Assembly: GCF_002504165.1 (NCBI RefSeq) | Contig: NZ_CP021404.1 | Coordinates: forward strand, 992,001-1,056,000 | DNA from: Pacificitalea manganoxidans | GTDB taxonomy: Bacteria; Pseudomonadota; Alphaproteobacteria; Rhodobacterales; Rhodobacteraceae | DNA length: 64,000 nt | Reading direction: 5' to 3' | Shown here: positions 1 to 8,588 of the stretch, in pieces | Numbering within the stretch: the first letter of the stretch is position 1 | Layout of the letters: each line of letters starts with the position of its first letter | Program-made: the position numbers and the translations under genes | The notes under the pieces: generated by a model | Databases searched by the model: none | Told to the model about the DNA's origin: nothing | What the model saw: only the letters and a program-made list of their open reading frames with translations

Positions 1-245
1 AAGTGCTCAACGCGCTGCCTCTGGAACCGGCCCGCGTGAAGTGGTTCGATAAGGCCAAGGGATTCGGTTTCGCCAATATCTTTGGTCTGGCGGAAGACAT
101 TTTTGTCCATATCGAGGTCGTGCGCCGCTCCGGTCTTGCAGATTTGCAACCGGGCGAGGCCGTGGGACTGCGTGTGGTCGAGGGGCGCCGTGGCAAGATG
201 GCCACACAGGTCTGTTCCTGGGAGATGGCGCTGAAGGGGGAGTGA
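1..245 (+). CDS. Cold-shock domain protein, C-terminal part (runs off left edge)
   Basis: The frame is open from the first base, so the true start lies left of the window. The visible 80 residues form one cold-shock (OB-fold) domain: VKWFDKAKGFGFANIFG carries RNP1 (KGFGF) and DIFVH is RNP2. Such domains bind single-stranded RNA or DNA. In Rhodobacteraceae a protein of about 180 residues with two cold-shock domains is common, and this piece matches the second one; that the full gene has two domains is inference. The DUF192 gene starts 3 bases after its stop, so the two are probably co-transcribed. Confidence 0.85.
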   Translation, partial: VLNALPLEPARVKWFDKAKGFGFANIFGLAEDIFVHIEVVRRSGLADLQPGEAVGLRVVEGRRGKMATQVCSWEMALKGE

Positions 246-248
246 CCT

Positions 249-764
249 ATGGGCAAGGCGGGCGTGACGATCGGAGCCTTCGTGGCGATGTGGGTGCTGT
301 TTCTGGCAGCGCCGGTGATGGCCGCCCCGGTCTGTAGCCCCGAACAGGTCGATCTGCGCGGTGACTTTGGCACGGCGCGGTTCAGCGTCGCGGTCGCCGA
401 CGACCCGAGAGAACGCGCGCAGGGGCTGATGCATGTGGACCGCATGGCCCGCTCCACCGGGATGATATTTCTCTATCCCGCACCGCAAACGGCTGCGTTC
501 TGGATGAAGAACACGCTTATCCCGCTCGACATGATTTTCGTCAGCGCGGATGGCGTGGTGCGCAAGGTCCATGAAAACGCGATCCCGCAGGATCTGACCC
601 CGATCCCCGGCGGCGACGACATCGTCGCGGTGCTGGAGATCAATGGTGGGTTGTCCGGCGCGCTGGGGATCGAGGCGGGGGCCGAAATGCGGCACCCGGC
701 CTTTGGCGCCGAGGCAGCATGGGCCTGTCCCGAGGGCGAAACCCAAAGCTTGCCCGAAAACTGA
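249..764 (+). CDS. DUF192 family exported protein
   Basis: 171 residues. A signal peptide (hydrophobic residues about 8-25, ending in VMAAP) is followed by a DUF192 domain with its usual signature: DPRERAQGLMHVDRM, GMIFLYP, FWMKNTLIPLDMIF and the closing VLEINGG. The domain is a small beta-rich fold found alone in many bacteria; its biochemical role is not established. It follows the cold-shock gene by 3 bases and precedes tRNA-Pro. ATG start is the first in frame after the upstream stop. Confidence 0.85.
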   Translation: MGKAGVTIGAFVAMWVLFLAAPVMAAPVCSPEQVDLRGDFGTARFSVAVADDPRERAQGLMHVDRMARSTGMIFLYPAPQTAAFWMKNTLIPLDMIFVSADGVVRKVHENAIPQDLTPIPGGDDIVAVLEINGGLSGALGIEAGAEMRHPAFGAEAAWACPEGETQSLPEN

Positions 765-825
765 ACGGCACCCGGTCGAAAGACGCTTTTCAACCTCGTC
801 CGCAGCGCGTAGAGATCGCGCCAGT

Positions 826-902
826 CGGGGCGTGGCGCAGCTTGGTAGCGCGACGGTTTTGGGTACCGTAGGTCGTAGGTTCGAATCCTATCGCCCCGAC
901 CA
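826..902 (+). tRNA. tRNA-Pro(UGG)
   Basis: A 77-base cloverleaf can be folded by eye: acceptor stem CGGGGCG with CGCCCCG, D arm GCGC/GCGC, anticodon stem ACGGT/ACCGT around loop TTTGGGT (anticodon TGG), T arm GTAGG/CCTAT with TTCGAAT, discriminator A and an encoded CCA. The anticodon reads proline CCN codons. Confidence 0.97.
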
Positions 903-920
903 TTCAGCCAGATCCAGACG

Positions 921-1715
921 TCAGCCGATGAGGTAGACGCGGATCGGCATCCACAGCCCCATCACCACCATCATCAGGTTTTCGGTCAGCGAGATGAAGC
1001 CCAGCGGCACCGACGAGCCGCCGCCGACGCAGGCGCATTTCAGTTCCCGTTTCTGGATGTAGACGGCGTAGAAGACCGAGATCGCCCCGACCGTCCCGAT
1101 AAACAGGGCCACCGGCGCCGACAGCCACGTCAACGCGCCCGAAATCATCAGCACGCCCGCCGCCGTTTCGGCGAAGGGGTAGATATAGGCGTAGCGCACC
1201 CAGCGTTGTCCCAGCAGGTCGTAATTCAGGAACATGGAGGAGAAGCTTTCCACATCCTGAAGTTTTTGCAGCCCCAGCAAGGTCATGCCGAAGGCGATGA
1301 ACAGTTCGAATACCCGCAGGCTGAGCAGGGCGCCTTCGACCCGCCATGTCACGGCAAAGGCGATCAGCGCGGCGCAGGCAAAGATCGCGATCACCGGGCG
1401 ATAGGTTGTTTCATCCTCATCGGGCAGGGGTTTGTCGAAATGGGCCCGCAGGTCGTCGTAGCCGCCGATGCGGGTGCCGTCGATAAAGGTCTGTGGGGTC
1501 GTTTCCACCCCGTGTTTTTGCATGAAGGCATCGGTCGCCTCGCGGGTTTCGAGCCAGTTATCCTCGACCGTGTAGCCCTGCTGCTCCAGCAGATCCTTGC
1601 TTTTGAGGCCATAGGGACAGACGTGTTTGTCCATCACCATCCGGTAAAGCACGGCGGTTTTGCCGTGGGCGCGGTCTGCGGGCGGGGTGTGAGTGTGATC
1701 GCTGGCGTCTTTCAT
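921..1715 (-). CDS. Glutaredoxin-MauE fusion membrane protein
   Basis: 264 residues from the ATG at 1715, which has AGGAGA about 6 bases upstream; a longer open frame to 1955 lacks such a site and has low-complexity Pro/Arg sequence. Residues about 20-95 are a glutaredoxin domain with the active-site motif CPYG and the cis-Pro turn (TTPQTFIDG). Residues about 105-264 hold four hydrophobic segments of the MauE/DoxX type, with a C-A-C motif (RELKCACVGGG) before the last helix. The expected role is thiol-disulfide exchange at the inner membrane, linking glutathione-type thiols to an envelope redox path; this is inference from the fusion. Confidence 0.8.
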   Translation of the reverse strand: MKDASDHTHTPPADRAHGKTAVLYRMVMDKHVCPYGLKSKDLLEQQGYTVEDNWLETREATDAFMQKHGVETTPQTFIDGTRIGGYDDLRAHFDKPLPDEDETTYRPVIAIFACAALIAFAVTWRVEGALLSLRVFELFIAFGMTLLGLQKLQDVESFSSMFLNYDLLGQRWVRYAYIYPFAETAAGVLMISGALTWLSAPVALFIGTVGAISVFYAVYIQKRELKCACVGGGSSVPLGFISLTENLMMVVMGLWMPIRVYLIG

Positions 1716-2192
1716 CTGGGTCTCCTGAGCGGGCGGCGGGGGCAGGGGCGCGAATCGCCAAGGGCGGGATCGCGGGCTGAATCTGCCGATATGCAGCGGA
1801 TCAACGGGCCTACGCCGCTGGAAGGTTCCGCGACGTTGTGAAATTTCGGCAACACCGGGCGGCGGATCGCGCGGGGGGGCGGGGAATTTCCGCGCTGCCG
1901 GGGAAATGGGCGCGGCGGGCTGTGGGCCTGTGGGCAGCCGCGCGAATACCGGCATCGGGCGCCCCTGCGCCGGACCGCGCGGGCGACCCTAGGTCAGCCG
2001 CTAAGCCCCGCGATCACGGCAATTTTCGCTCGCAATCCCCCCGATCCGGCAGGGCGGGGCAAAATGTGAGGGGTTTCGTTCACAGGCTGTGGAGGAATCG
2101 AGCAGCCGCGCCCCGACAGCGCCGCAATGGCCCGCGTCAAACAAAATCCGGGTGCTCCGTAGACGAAAATCAAGTTGACCGATGCGCGGAAA

Positions 2193-2208
2193 CTGCGTCA
2201 GTTTGTGT
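2193..2208. promoter_or_regulatory. Candidate NrdR box 1
   Basis: The 16-mer CTGCGTCAGTTTGTGT keeps the right half of the NrdR consensus (ACACWATATATWGTGT) but has a poor left half. It lies exactly 31 bp, centre to centre, upstream of the better box 2, the spacing typical of paired NrdR boxes. Confidence 0.5.
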
Positions 2209-2223
2209 GCATCAACGGGGCCT

Positions 2224-2239
2224 CCACTACATCTAGTGG
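2224..2239. promoter_or_regulatory. Candidate NrdR box 2
   Basis: CCACTACATCTAGTGG matches the NrdR consensus at 12 of 16 positions and is a near-perfect dyad (CCACTA/TAGTGG). NrdR is the ATP/dATP-sensing repressor of ribonucleotide reductase genes, and nrdJ starts about 210 bases downstream. Confidence 0.68.
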
Positions 2240-2447
2240 GCCTCGGCGCAGAGATACATTGCCAGCCAAGATCAGTTCGGACGCCCACAGGCGCCGGCCG
2301 ACGCCCTGTTCCGGGGGGTCTGGCGCGGTGGCGGTGCGCCTTGATCGAAGAAGGGCGCGCGTGCGGGGGCCGCGGGACACCTAGGGCAATCAACAAGCAA
2401 GGGCGGGGCAGTCGCCCGTCAGGGACGTCGAGGGGCGCGGGGACGAT

Positions 2448-5400
2448 ATGAAGATCGAACGCAAATTCACCACCGCCGGGCAGGATGCCTATGCCGGGAT
2501 CGACTTTACCCGGACCGGCTCGGAAATCCGCAACCCGGACGGCACCGTGGTGTTCAAGCTCGACAATATCGAGATCCCCGAAAGCTGGAGCCAAGTCGCC
2601 GCCGACGTCATCGCGCAGAAATATTTCCGCAAGGCGGGCGTGGCCGCACGGCTGAAGAAGGTGCGCGAGAAGGGCGTGCCGGAGTTTCTGTGGCGCTCGG
2701 TTCCCGATGAGGCCGCGCTGAAGGATCTGCCGGAGGCGGAGCGCATGGGCGGGGAGACGTCCTCCACGCAGGTTTTCGACCGGCTTGCGGGGACATGGGC
2801 GTATTGGGGCTGGAAGGGCGGCTATTTCACTACCGAGGCCGACGCGCGCGCCTATTACGATGAGATGCGCCATATGCTGGCCACCCAGCGCGCCGCGCCG
2901 AACAGCCCGCAATGGTTCAACACCGGCCTGCATTGGGCCTATGGCATCGATGGTCCGGGGCAGGGGCATTACTATGTCGATTACAAAACCGGTAAGCTGA
3001 CCCGCTCAACCAGCGCCTATGAGCATCCGCAGCCGCATGCCTGTTTCATCCAGTCCGTGTCCGACGATCTGGTGACCGAGGGCGGCATCATGGATCTGTG
3101 GGTGCGCGAGGCGCGGCTGTTCAAATACGGCTCCGGCACGGGCACCAACTTCTCCTCCCTGCGGGCCGAGGGGGAGCCGCTGTCGGGCGGGGGCAAATCG
3201 TCGGGGCTGATGGGGTTCCTGAAGATCGGTGACCGGGCGGCGGGGGCGATCAAGTCGGGTGGCACCACGCGCCGCGCGGCCAAGATGGTGATTTGCGACG
3301 CCGACCATCCCGATATCGAAGATTTCGTGAACTGGAAGGTGCGCGAGGAGCAGAAGGTCGCGTCCATCGTCGCGGGCTCCAAAATGCATGAGCAGAAGCT
3401 CAACGAGATCTTCGCGGCTATCGCGGAATTCGACGGCACGATGGCGGAGGCCACCGACCCGAAGGTGAACGACGCGCTGAAGACCGCGGTGCGCGCGGCA
3501 AAGCGCGTGGCGATCCCCGAAACCTACGTCAACCGGGTGCTGCAATACGCGCGGCAGGGCTATAGCGCGATCGAGTTCCCGACCTATGACACCGATTGGG
3601 ACAGCGAAGCCTATGCCTCCGTCTCTGGGCAGAATTCCAACAATTCGGTGCGGGTGACGGATGCGTTTTTGCAGGCGGTGCGCGATGACGCCCCGTGGGA
3701 GTTGATCCGCCGCACCGATGGCACGGTGGCGAAAACCGTTTCGGCGCGCGAATTGTGGGAGCAAATCGGCCATGCCGCATGGGCCTGCGCCGACCCGGGT
3801 ATCCAGTTCCACGATACCGTCAACGCGTGGCACACCTGCCCCGAAGATGGCGCGATCCGCGGCTCGAACCCGTGTTCGGAATACATGTTCCTCGATGACA
3901 CGGCCTGTAACCTTGCCTCGATGAACCTACTGAGTTTCTACCGGGACGGGCAGTTCGCAGCGGAGGAGTATGTCCACGCGACGCGGCTGTGGACCCTGAC
4001 GCTGGAAATCAGCGTGACGATGGCGCAGTTCCCGTCAAAGGAGATCGCGCAGCTGTCCTATGACTTCCGCACGCTGGGACTGGGCTATGCCAATATTGGC
4101 GGGCTCTTGATGAACATGGGCTACAGCTACGATTCCGCCGAAGGCCGCGCGCTATGTGGGGCGTTGACGGCGGTGATGACCGGCACGGCCTATGCGACCT
4201 CGGCCGAGATCGCGGGCGAGTTGGGCGCTTTCGCCAGCTATGAGCGCAATGCGGCGCATATGCTGCGGGTGATCCGCAACCACCGCACCGCCGCCTATGG
4301 CCGGACCGAGGGGTATGAGGCGCTGGCCGTGCCGCCGGTGCCGCTCGATCACGCCAACTGCCCGGATGAAAACCTGTCGGCGCTGGCCAAGGCTGCGTGG
4401 GACGACGCCCTGCGGCTGGGCGAGGCGCATGGGTTCCGCAACGCGCAGACCACCGTGATCGCGCCCACCGGCACCATCGGGCTGGTGATGGATTGCGACA
4501 CGACCGGGATCGAGCCGGATTTCGCGCTGGTGAAGTTCAAGAAGCTCGCGGGCGGTGGGTATTTCAAGATCATCAACCGTTCGGTGCCCGGTGCGCTGAC
4601 GACGCTGGGCTACCGCGCGGGGGAGGTCGAGGAGATCATCGCCTATGCCGTGGGGCACGGCACGCTGGGCAATGCGCCCGGCATCAATCACACGGCGCTG
4701 GTCGGGCATGGGTTTGGGCAGGCAGAGATCGACAAGATCGAGGCCGCGTTGCCTTCGGCCTTCGACATCCGGTTCGTGTTCAACCAGTGGACGCTGGGCG
4801 CGGAGTTCTGCACCGATGTGCTAGGCATTCCGGCTGACAAGATGGCCGATCCGACCTTTGACATGCTGAAGCATCTGGGCTTCACCCGCGCGCAGATCGA
4901 CGCGGCGAACGACCATGTTTGCGGGACGATGACGCTGGAAGGCGCGCCGCATCTGGACCCGGCGCATTACCCGGTCTTCGACTGCGCCAATGCCTGCGGC
5001 AAGCGGGGCACGCGGTATCTGTCCGTCGACAGCCACATTCACATGATGGCGGCGGCGCAAAGCTTCATATCCGGCGCGATTTCCAAGACGATCAACATGC
5101 CCAACGATGCCACCATCGCGGATTGTCAGGCGGCGTATGAGCTGTCTTGGTCGCTGGGGGTGAAGGCGAACGCGCTCTATCGCGACGGCTCGAAGCTGAG
5201 CCAGCCGCTGGCCTCCGCGTTGGTCGAGGATGACGACGAGGCCACAGAGGTGCTGGAGCACGGCTCCGTCCCCGAAAAGGCTGTCGTGCTGGCCGAGAAG
5301 ATCATCGAGAAGGTCGTCATCAAGGAACTGGTCCGCACGCATCGCGAAAAGATGCCCGAGCGGCGCAAGGGCTACACCCAGAAGGCCATTGTCGGCGGGC

Positions 5401-6086
5401 ATAAGGTCTATCTCCGCACCGGCGAATATGCCGATGGCGCGCTGGGCGAGATATTCATCGACATGCATAAGGAAGGCGCAGGCTTCCGCGCGATGATGAA
5501 CAATTTCGCCATCGCGGTGTCCGTCGGGCTGCAATATGGCGTGCCGCTGGAGGAATTCGTCGATGCGTTCACCTTCACCAAATTCGAGCCTGCGGGCATG
5601 GTGCAGGGCAATGACAGCATTAAGAACGCGACCTCGATCCTCGATTATATCTTCCGTGAATTGGCGGTGAGCTATCTGGACCGCACCGATCTGGCCCATG
5701 TGAAGCCCGAAGGCGCGAGCTTTGACGATCTGGGCCGGGGCGAGGACGAGGGCCGCAGCAACCCCGCCGAGCCGCATGGCACGGCAGCCAGCAAATCGCT
5801 GGAGGTGCTGAAACAGATTTCGTCCTCCGGGTATCTGCGCAAACGGGTGCCGCAGGATCTGGTGGCGTTGCAGGCGGGGATCACCCCGCGCGGCGAGGAT
5901 CTGACCACCGGCGCGGCGGTCGTGGGGGCAACCAGCGCGGCGGCGCTGAGCCTCGATGCGCGGACCAAGGCCCGGATGCAGGGCTATGAGGGCGATCCCT
6001 GCGGCGAATGCGGCAACTACACCCTGGTGCGCAACGGCACCTGCATGAAGTGCAACACCTGCGGCGGCACGTCCGGGTGTAGCTGA
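2448..6086 (+). CDS. nrdJ: Adenosylcobalamin-dependent ribonucleotide reductase (class II)
   Basis: 1212 residues. Reduces ribonucleotides to deoxyribonucleotides using a thiyl radical made from coenzyme B12, so it works with or without oxygen. The catalytic signature NPCSE gives N474, C476 (thiyl) and E478; C199 (HACFIQ) and C487 (TACNLASMN) fit the substrate-reducing pair. The last 28 residues hold two CxxC pairs ([14 protein letters not shown]), a zinc-ribbon-like tail that also supplies shuttle thiols in long class II enzymes. The ATG at 2448 is preceded by a GGGG-rich stretch rather than a strong Shine-Dalgarno. Regulation by NrdR is suggested by the two upstream boxes. Length and motifs are complete. 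Confidence 0.97.
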   Translation: MKIERKFTTAGQDAYAGIDFTRTGSEIRNPDGTVVFKLDNIEIPESWSQVAADVIAQKYFRKAGVAARLKKVREKGVPEFLWRSVPDEAALKDLPEAERMGGETSSTQVFDRLAGTWAYWGWKGGYFTTEADARAYYDEMRHMLATQRAAPNSPQWFNTGLHWAYGIDGPGQGHYYVDYKTGKLTRSTSAYEHPQPHACFIQSVSDDLVTEGGIMDLWVREARLFKYGSGTGTNFSSLRAEGEPLSGGGKSSGLMGFLKIGDRAAGAIKSGGTTRRAAKMVICDADHPDIEDFVNWKVREEQKVASIVAGSKMHEQKLNEIFAAIAEFDGTMAEATDPKVNDALKTAVRAAKRVAIPETYVNRVLQYARQGYSAIEFPTYDTDWDSEAYASVSGQNSNNSVRVTDAFLQAVRDDAPWELIRRTDGTVAKTVSARELWEQIGHAAWACADPGIQFHDTVNAWHTCPEDGAIRGSNPCSEYMFLDDTACNLASMNLLSFYRDGQFAAEEYVHATRLWTLTLEISVTMAQFPSKEIAQLSYDFRTLGLGYANIGGLLMNMGYSYDSAEGRALCGALTAVMTGTAYATSAEIAGELGAFASYERNAAHMLRVIRNHRTAAYGRTEGYEALAVPPVPLDHANCPDENLSALAKAAWDDALRLGEAHGFRNAQTTVIAPTGTIGLVMDCDTTGIEPDFALVKFKKLAGGGYFKIINRSVPGALTTLGYRAGEVEEIIAYAVGHGTLGNAPGINHTALVGHGFGQAEIDKIEAALPSAFDIRFVFNQWTLGAEFCTDVLGIPADKMADPTFDMLKHLGFTRAQIDAANDHVCGTMTLEGAPHLDPAHYPVFDCANACGKRGTRYLSVDSHIHMMAAAQSFISGAISKTINMPNDATIADCQAAYELSWSLGVKANALYRDGSKLSQPLASALVEDDDEATEVLEHGSVPEKAVVLAEKIIEKVVIKELVRTHREKMPERRKGYTQKAIVGGHKVYLRTGEYADGALGEIFIDMHKEGAGFRAMMNNFAIAVSVGLQYGVPLEEFVDAFTFTKFEPAGMVQGNDSIKNATSILDYIFRELAVSYLDRTDLAHVKPEGASFDDLGRGEDEGRSNPAEPHGTAASKSLEVLKQISSSGYLRKRVPQDLVALQAGITPRGEDLTTGAAVVGATSAAALSLDARTKARMQGYEGDPCGECGNYTLVRNGTCMKCNTCGGTSGCS

Positions 6087-6091
6087 GGTTT

Positions 6092-6121
6092 CGTGCCCGG
6101 CGTCCCATGAGGCCGGGCACG
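6092..6121 (+). terminator. Stem-loop just after nrdJ
   Basis: A perfect 10-bp stem (CGTGCCCGGC / GCCGGGCACG) closes a 10-base loop 6 bases after the nrdJ stop. No T run follows, so it may stabilise the 3' end or act with the second hairpin at 6216. Confidence 0.6.
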
Positions 6122-6215
6122 GGTTCAGGGATGGCGGTGCCATCCCGCGCGGTCGGGGCCGCAGGCAAAAACATGGAGCGGTATCTAATCACGAGCCCCG
6201 AAAGCGAAACTGAAA

Positions 6216-6244
6216 GGCGCCCCGCGGGGCGCCTTCTTTTTGTC
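6216..6244 (+). terminator. Rho-independent terminator between nrdJ and the YihY gene
   Basis: GGCGCCC-CGCG-GGGCGCC hairpin followed by TTCTTTTT. It lies between two converging genes; on the other strand the stem is followed by a looser T-rich stretch, so it may serve both. Confidence 0.85.
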
Positions 6245-6265
6245 CGCTGGAGGAGGGCGGGCGGC

Positions 6266-7210
6266 TCAATCCGCCGTTTCGCCCAGTTTGTCGGCCTTTT
6301 CCGCGCCGCGTTGCCCCATCGGTTCATCCGGGCCGGTGGTGGTATCGACCTTAGTCTGGGCTTCGATTTCGGAATTCAGCTCCCCGCCCATCAGCACGAT
6401 ATAGGCCGACAGCCACAGCCACATCAGCAGGACGATCACGCCCGCCATGCTGCCGAAGGTTTCGTTGTAGCTGCCGAAATTGCCGACATAGAGCGAAAAC
6501 GCGATCGACCCTACCAGCCACAGAACGCAGGCCGCGATTGCGCCGGGGGTCAGCCAGCGCCAGCGGGCGTCCTCGCGCGACGGACCCCAACGGTAAAGCG
6601 CGGCCAGCCCGCCCAGCGTCAGCACCGCCAGCACGACCCAGCGCGCCAGCCCCAACACGGCCTCCAACCAGCCGGGCAGGGGCAGAAGATCCAGCACGAT
6701 GGGCAGCGCCAGCGCCCCGCCCAGACCCGCCAGCAGGCCGATGATGAGCAGCAGCGTCAGCCCCAGTTTCACTGCCGTGAGTTTGATGAAGCCGCGGGTT
6801 TCCTCTTCGTCGAAGGCGACGTTGAGACCCTCCATCAGGCTGCCCATACCTTTCGACGCGGAATAGAGCGCAAGCCCCAGACCCAGCACAAAGGCGAGCC
6901 CCAGACCGCCCTCCTGCGAGCCCGCGACGGCGACGGCCTGATCGATGACGATTTGCGCCGCCTGTTCGGGCATGACGCTGGCGAAAGATTCGATTTGTCG
7001 GGTGATTTCGGACGGCTCCAGCGCCAGACCGGCCAGCGCCATCAATGCCGTGATCGCCGGAAACAGCGCCATCAACCCGTAAAACGCCACGCCCGCCGCG
7101 ATCAGACCGACATGGTCGCTGCTGATCTCGTCCTTGACCCGCATGGCAATGTCTTTCCAGCCCGGCTTGGGGATTTCCTGGGGTTTTTCGGCGTGACGTC
7201 CGCGGGACAT
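6266..7210 (-). CDS. YihY/BrkB-family inner membrane protein
   Basis: 314 residues with about six hydrophobic segments (for example VGLIAAGVAFYGLMALFPAI, LTLLLIIGLLAGLGGALALP, VIVLLMWLWLSAYIVLMGGEL) and charged ends, the pattern of the YihY/UPF0761 family. Function in the family is poorly defined; the old link to ribonuclease BN is withdrawn. The ATG at 7210 has AGGAG 7 bases upstream. A promoter resembling the EcfG stress type lies about 70-90 bases upstream (7276-7301), which would place it in the general stress response. Convergent with nrdJ. Confidence 0.85.
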   Translation of the reverse strand: MSRGRHAEKPQEIPKPGWKDIAMRVKDEISSDHVGLIAAGVAFYGLMALFPAITALMALAGLALEPSEITRQIESFASVMPEQAAQIVIDQAVAVAGSQEGGLGLAFVLGLGLALYSASKGMGSLMEGLNVAFDEEETRGFIKLTAVKLGLTLLLIIGLLAGLGGALALPIVLDLLPLPGWLEAVLGLARWVVLAVLTLGGLAALYRWGPSREDARWRWLTPGAIAACVLWLVGSIAFSLYVGNFGSYNETFGSMAGVIVLLMWLWLSAYIVLMGGELNSEIEAQTKVDTTTGPDEPMGQRGAEKADKLGETAD

Positions 7211-7275
7211 GGGAGGCTCCTGTTCTGGTTTCAGACCCTGACGCCGGATGTCGTGGCAGGGCCCGTCGCAGGCTT

Positions 7276-7301
7276 AACCTGTGCGGGGTAAGCGGGGTTC
7301 C
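7276..7301 (-). promoter_or_regulatory. Possible EcfG-type stress promoter for the YihY gene
   Basis: On the minus strand GGAAC (7301-7297) is followed after 17 bases by GGTT (7279-7276). The EcfG consensus is GGAAC-N16/17-CGTT, so one base of the -10 differs. The position, some 65 bases before the start codon, is right for a promoter. Confidence 0.45.
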
Positions 7302-7495
7302 GCGCATCCGGGCAGCTATTGCCCGGCTTTAGCGGGCTGAGCGGCTTTCAACCGATCCATTCTTACAACACCGGCGCGGGATCGCTGCCGGGCTGATTGA
7401 TGGGGGCGCCCGTTGCGGGATAGGTGGGGCATCCACTTCATCCCCGGTGATGCACCCGCGTCGCGCCCCGGACGCCAGCCGCAAGGAGCCTCCTT

Positions 7496-8344
7496 ATGAC
7501 CATCCGTATTTCGCAGTCGGCCACTGCCACCATGCTCTCCTCGGCGGCGTTTGTGCTGACGATCGCCGCGACGCCCGCGCTGGCTGGCAATGTCGATCCC
7601 GTGATGATCGAGCCCGCGCCCGTCACCCCCGTCGCCGCGCCTGCCGCTGCACCGGCCTTTGTGTTCTCGCTGCGCGGCGGTGTCGCCACGGCGCCGGAAT
7701 ATTTCGGCTCGGACGAATACACTGTTGGACCTGATTTGGGGTTCCGTTTCCACGGGCTGCGTCTGGGCGGGCTGGAATTTGGCGATCCCGATCCGCTGGC
7801 CACCCGCCGCGGCCTGTCGTTCCGCGGGTCGTTCCGCTATGTCGACGAAATCGACACCTCGGAATATGACGAGTTGGACGGGCTGGACGATGTGGACGCC
7901 ACCTATGAACTGGGCGGCGGCGTGTCTTATGGCGGTGCGAACTACATGGTGTTCGCGGATGCCCGCTACGGCATCGGCGGTCACGAAAGCTGGGTCGCGG
8001 AACTGGGCGGTGACATCATCGCGCGCCCGACCGAAAAGCTGTCGATTACCTTTGGTCCGCGTTTCCTGCTGGGCGATGACGGCTATGCCGACACCTATTT
8101 CAGCGTCGATGACGACGAAGCTGGCACGCTCGACGCCTATGACGCCGATGGCGGGCTGATCACCGCCGGTGTCGAACTGGGCGCGCGGTATCAGTTCAAT
8201 CAGGATTGGGGCATCGAAAGCGCGCTGACCTACGACAAGTTCGTGAATGACGCCGCCGACAGCCCGATTGTCGAGGCGGGCAGCGACGAGCAGTGGGGCC
8301 TGCGGCTTGGCATCACCCGCCGCTTTACCATCGGCGCGTTCTGA
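7496..8344 (+). CDS. MipA/OmpV family outer membrane protein
   Basis: 282 residues. Residues 1-30 are a signal peptide ending in TPALAG, then a Pro/Ala-rich spacer (residues about 35-55) and a beta-barrel region of alternating aromatic and polar residues. Family marks are the start FSLRGGVATAPEYFGSDEYTVGPDLGFRF, internal short strands, and the final strand ending in ...LRLGITRRFTIGAF with a C-terminal Phe as needed for BAM insertion. MipA/OmpV proteins are outer membrane barrels, some tied to murein enzymes or to stress; substrate is unknown. Start has AAGGAG upstream. A terminator follows at 8371, so it is likely a single-gene unit. Confidence 0.85.
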   Translation: MTIRISQSATATMLSSAAFVLTIAATPALAGNVDPVMIEPAPVTPVAAPAAAPAFVFSLRGGVATAPEYFGSDEYTVGPDLGFRFHGLRLGGLEFGDPDPLATRRGLSFRGSFRYVDEIDTSEYDELDGLDDVDATYELGGGVSYGGANYMVFADARYGIGGHESWVAELGGDIIARPTEKLSITFGPRFLLGDDGYADTYFSVDDDEAGTLDAYDADGGLITAGVELGARYQFNQDWGIESALTYDKFVNDAADSPIVEAGSDEQWGLRLGITRRFTIGAF

Positions 8345-8370
8345 GCACCCGATCCATTGGATGATTTTGA

Positions 8371-8392
8371 CAGGCGCCCCGAGGGGCGCCTG
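8371..8392 (+). terminator. Hairpin terminator after the MipA gene
   Basis: CAGGCGCCC-CGAG-GGGCGCCTG, a perfect 9-bp stem with a 4-base loop, followed by TTGCGTTTTA. Its core is nearly the same as that of the terminator at 6216. Confidence 0.8.
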
Positions 8393-8588
8393 TTGCGTTT
8401 TAAACTCCATATAATTGCGTCCTGCATCCGGCGAAAACCATGCGTGGCCAATCGGTTAAGCTAAGAGGCAACCGGTTCCCGCGACCTGCGAAAAAAGTTT
8501 TGGGAACTGACCGGGCAGGCACGGGCTTGCTCTGTCATACGGACTGCGCATGACAGCGCGGTCTGAGCAACTTTCGCAGGAGGAAGTC

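Larger units (their letters stand above)
1716..2447. other. 732-base intergenic region upstream of nrdJ
   Basis: No convincing gene is visible: open frames here are Arg/Ala/Pro-rich GC shadows without ribosome sites. The region holds two candidate NrdR boxes (2193-2208 and 2224-2239) and a possible -35 hexamer TTGACC at 2175-2180 just upstream of them. No cobalamin riboswitch hallmark was found although the downstream enzyme needs B12. Confidence 0.6.

Noticed and set aside
1716-2447. Cobalamin riboswitch before nrdJ
   Set aside because: The enzyme uses B12, but the conserved B12-box (GCCACTG-like core) and its helices could not be found in this region.
6122-6215. Small RNA or short gene before the nrdJ/YihY terminator
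   Set aside because: There is a possible short leader ending in a good terminator, but no promoter or known RNA family could be recognised.
8503-8529. EcfG promoter before the PRC-barrel gene
   Set aside because: GGAAC is present, but 16-18 bases later there is GGGC/GCTT/CTTG rather than CGTT.
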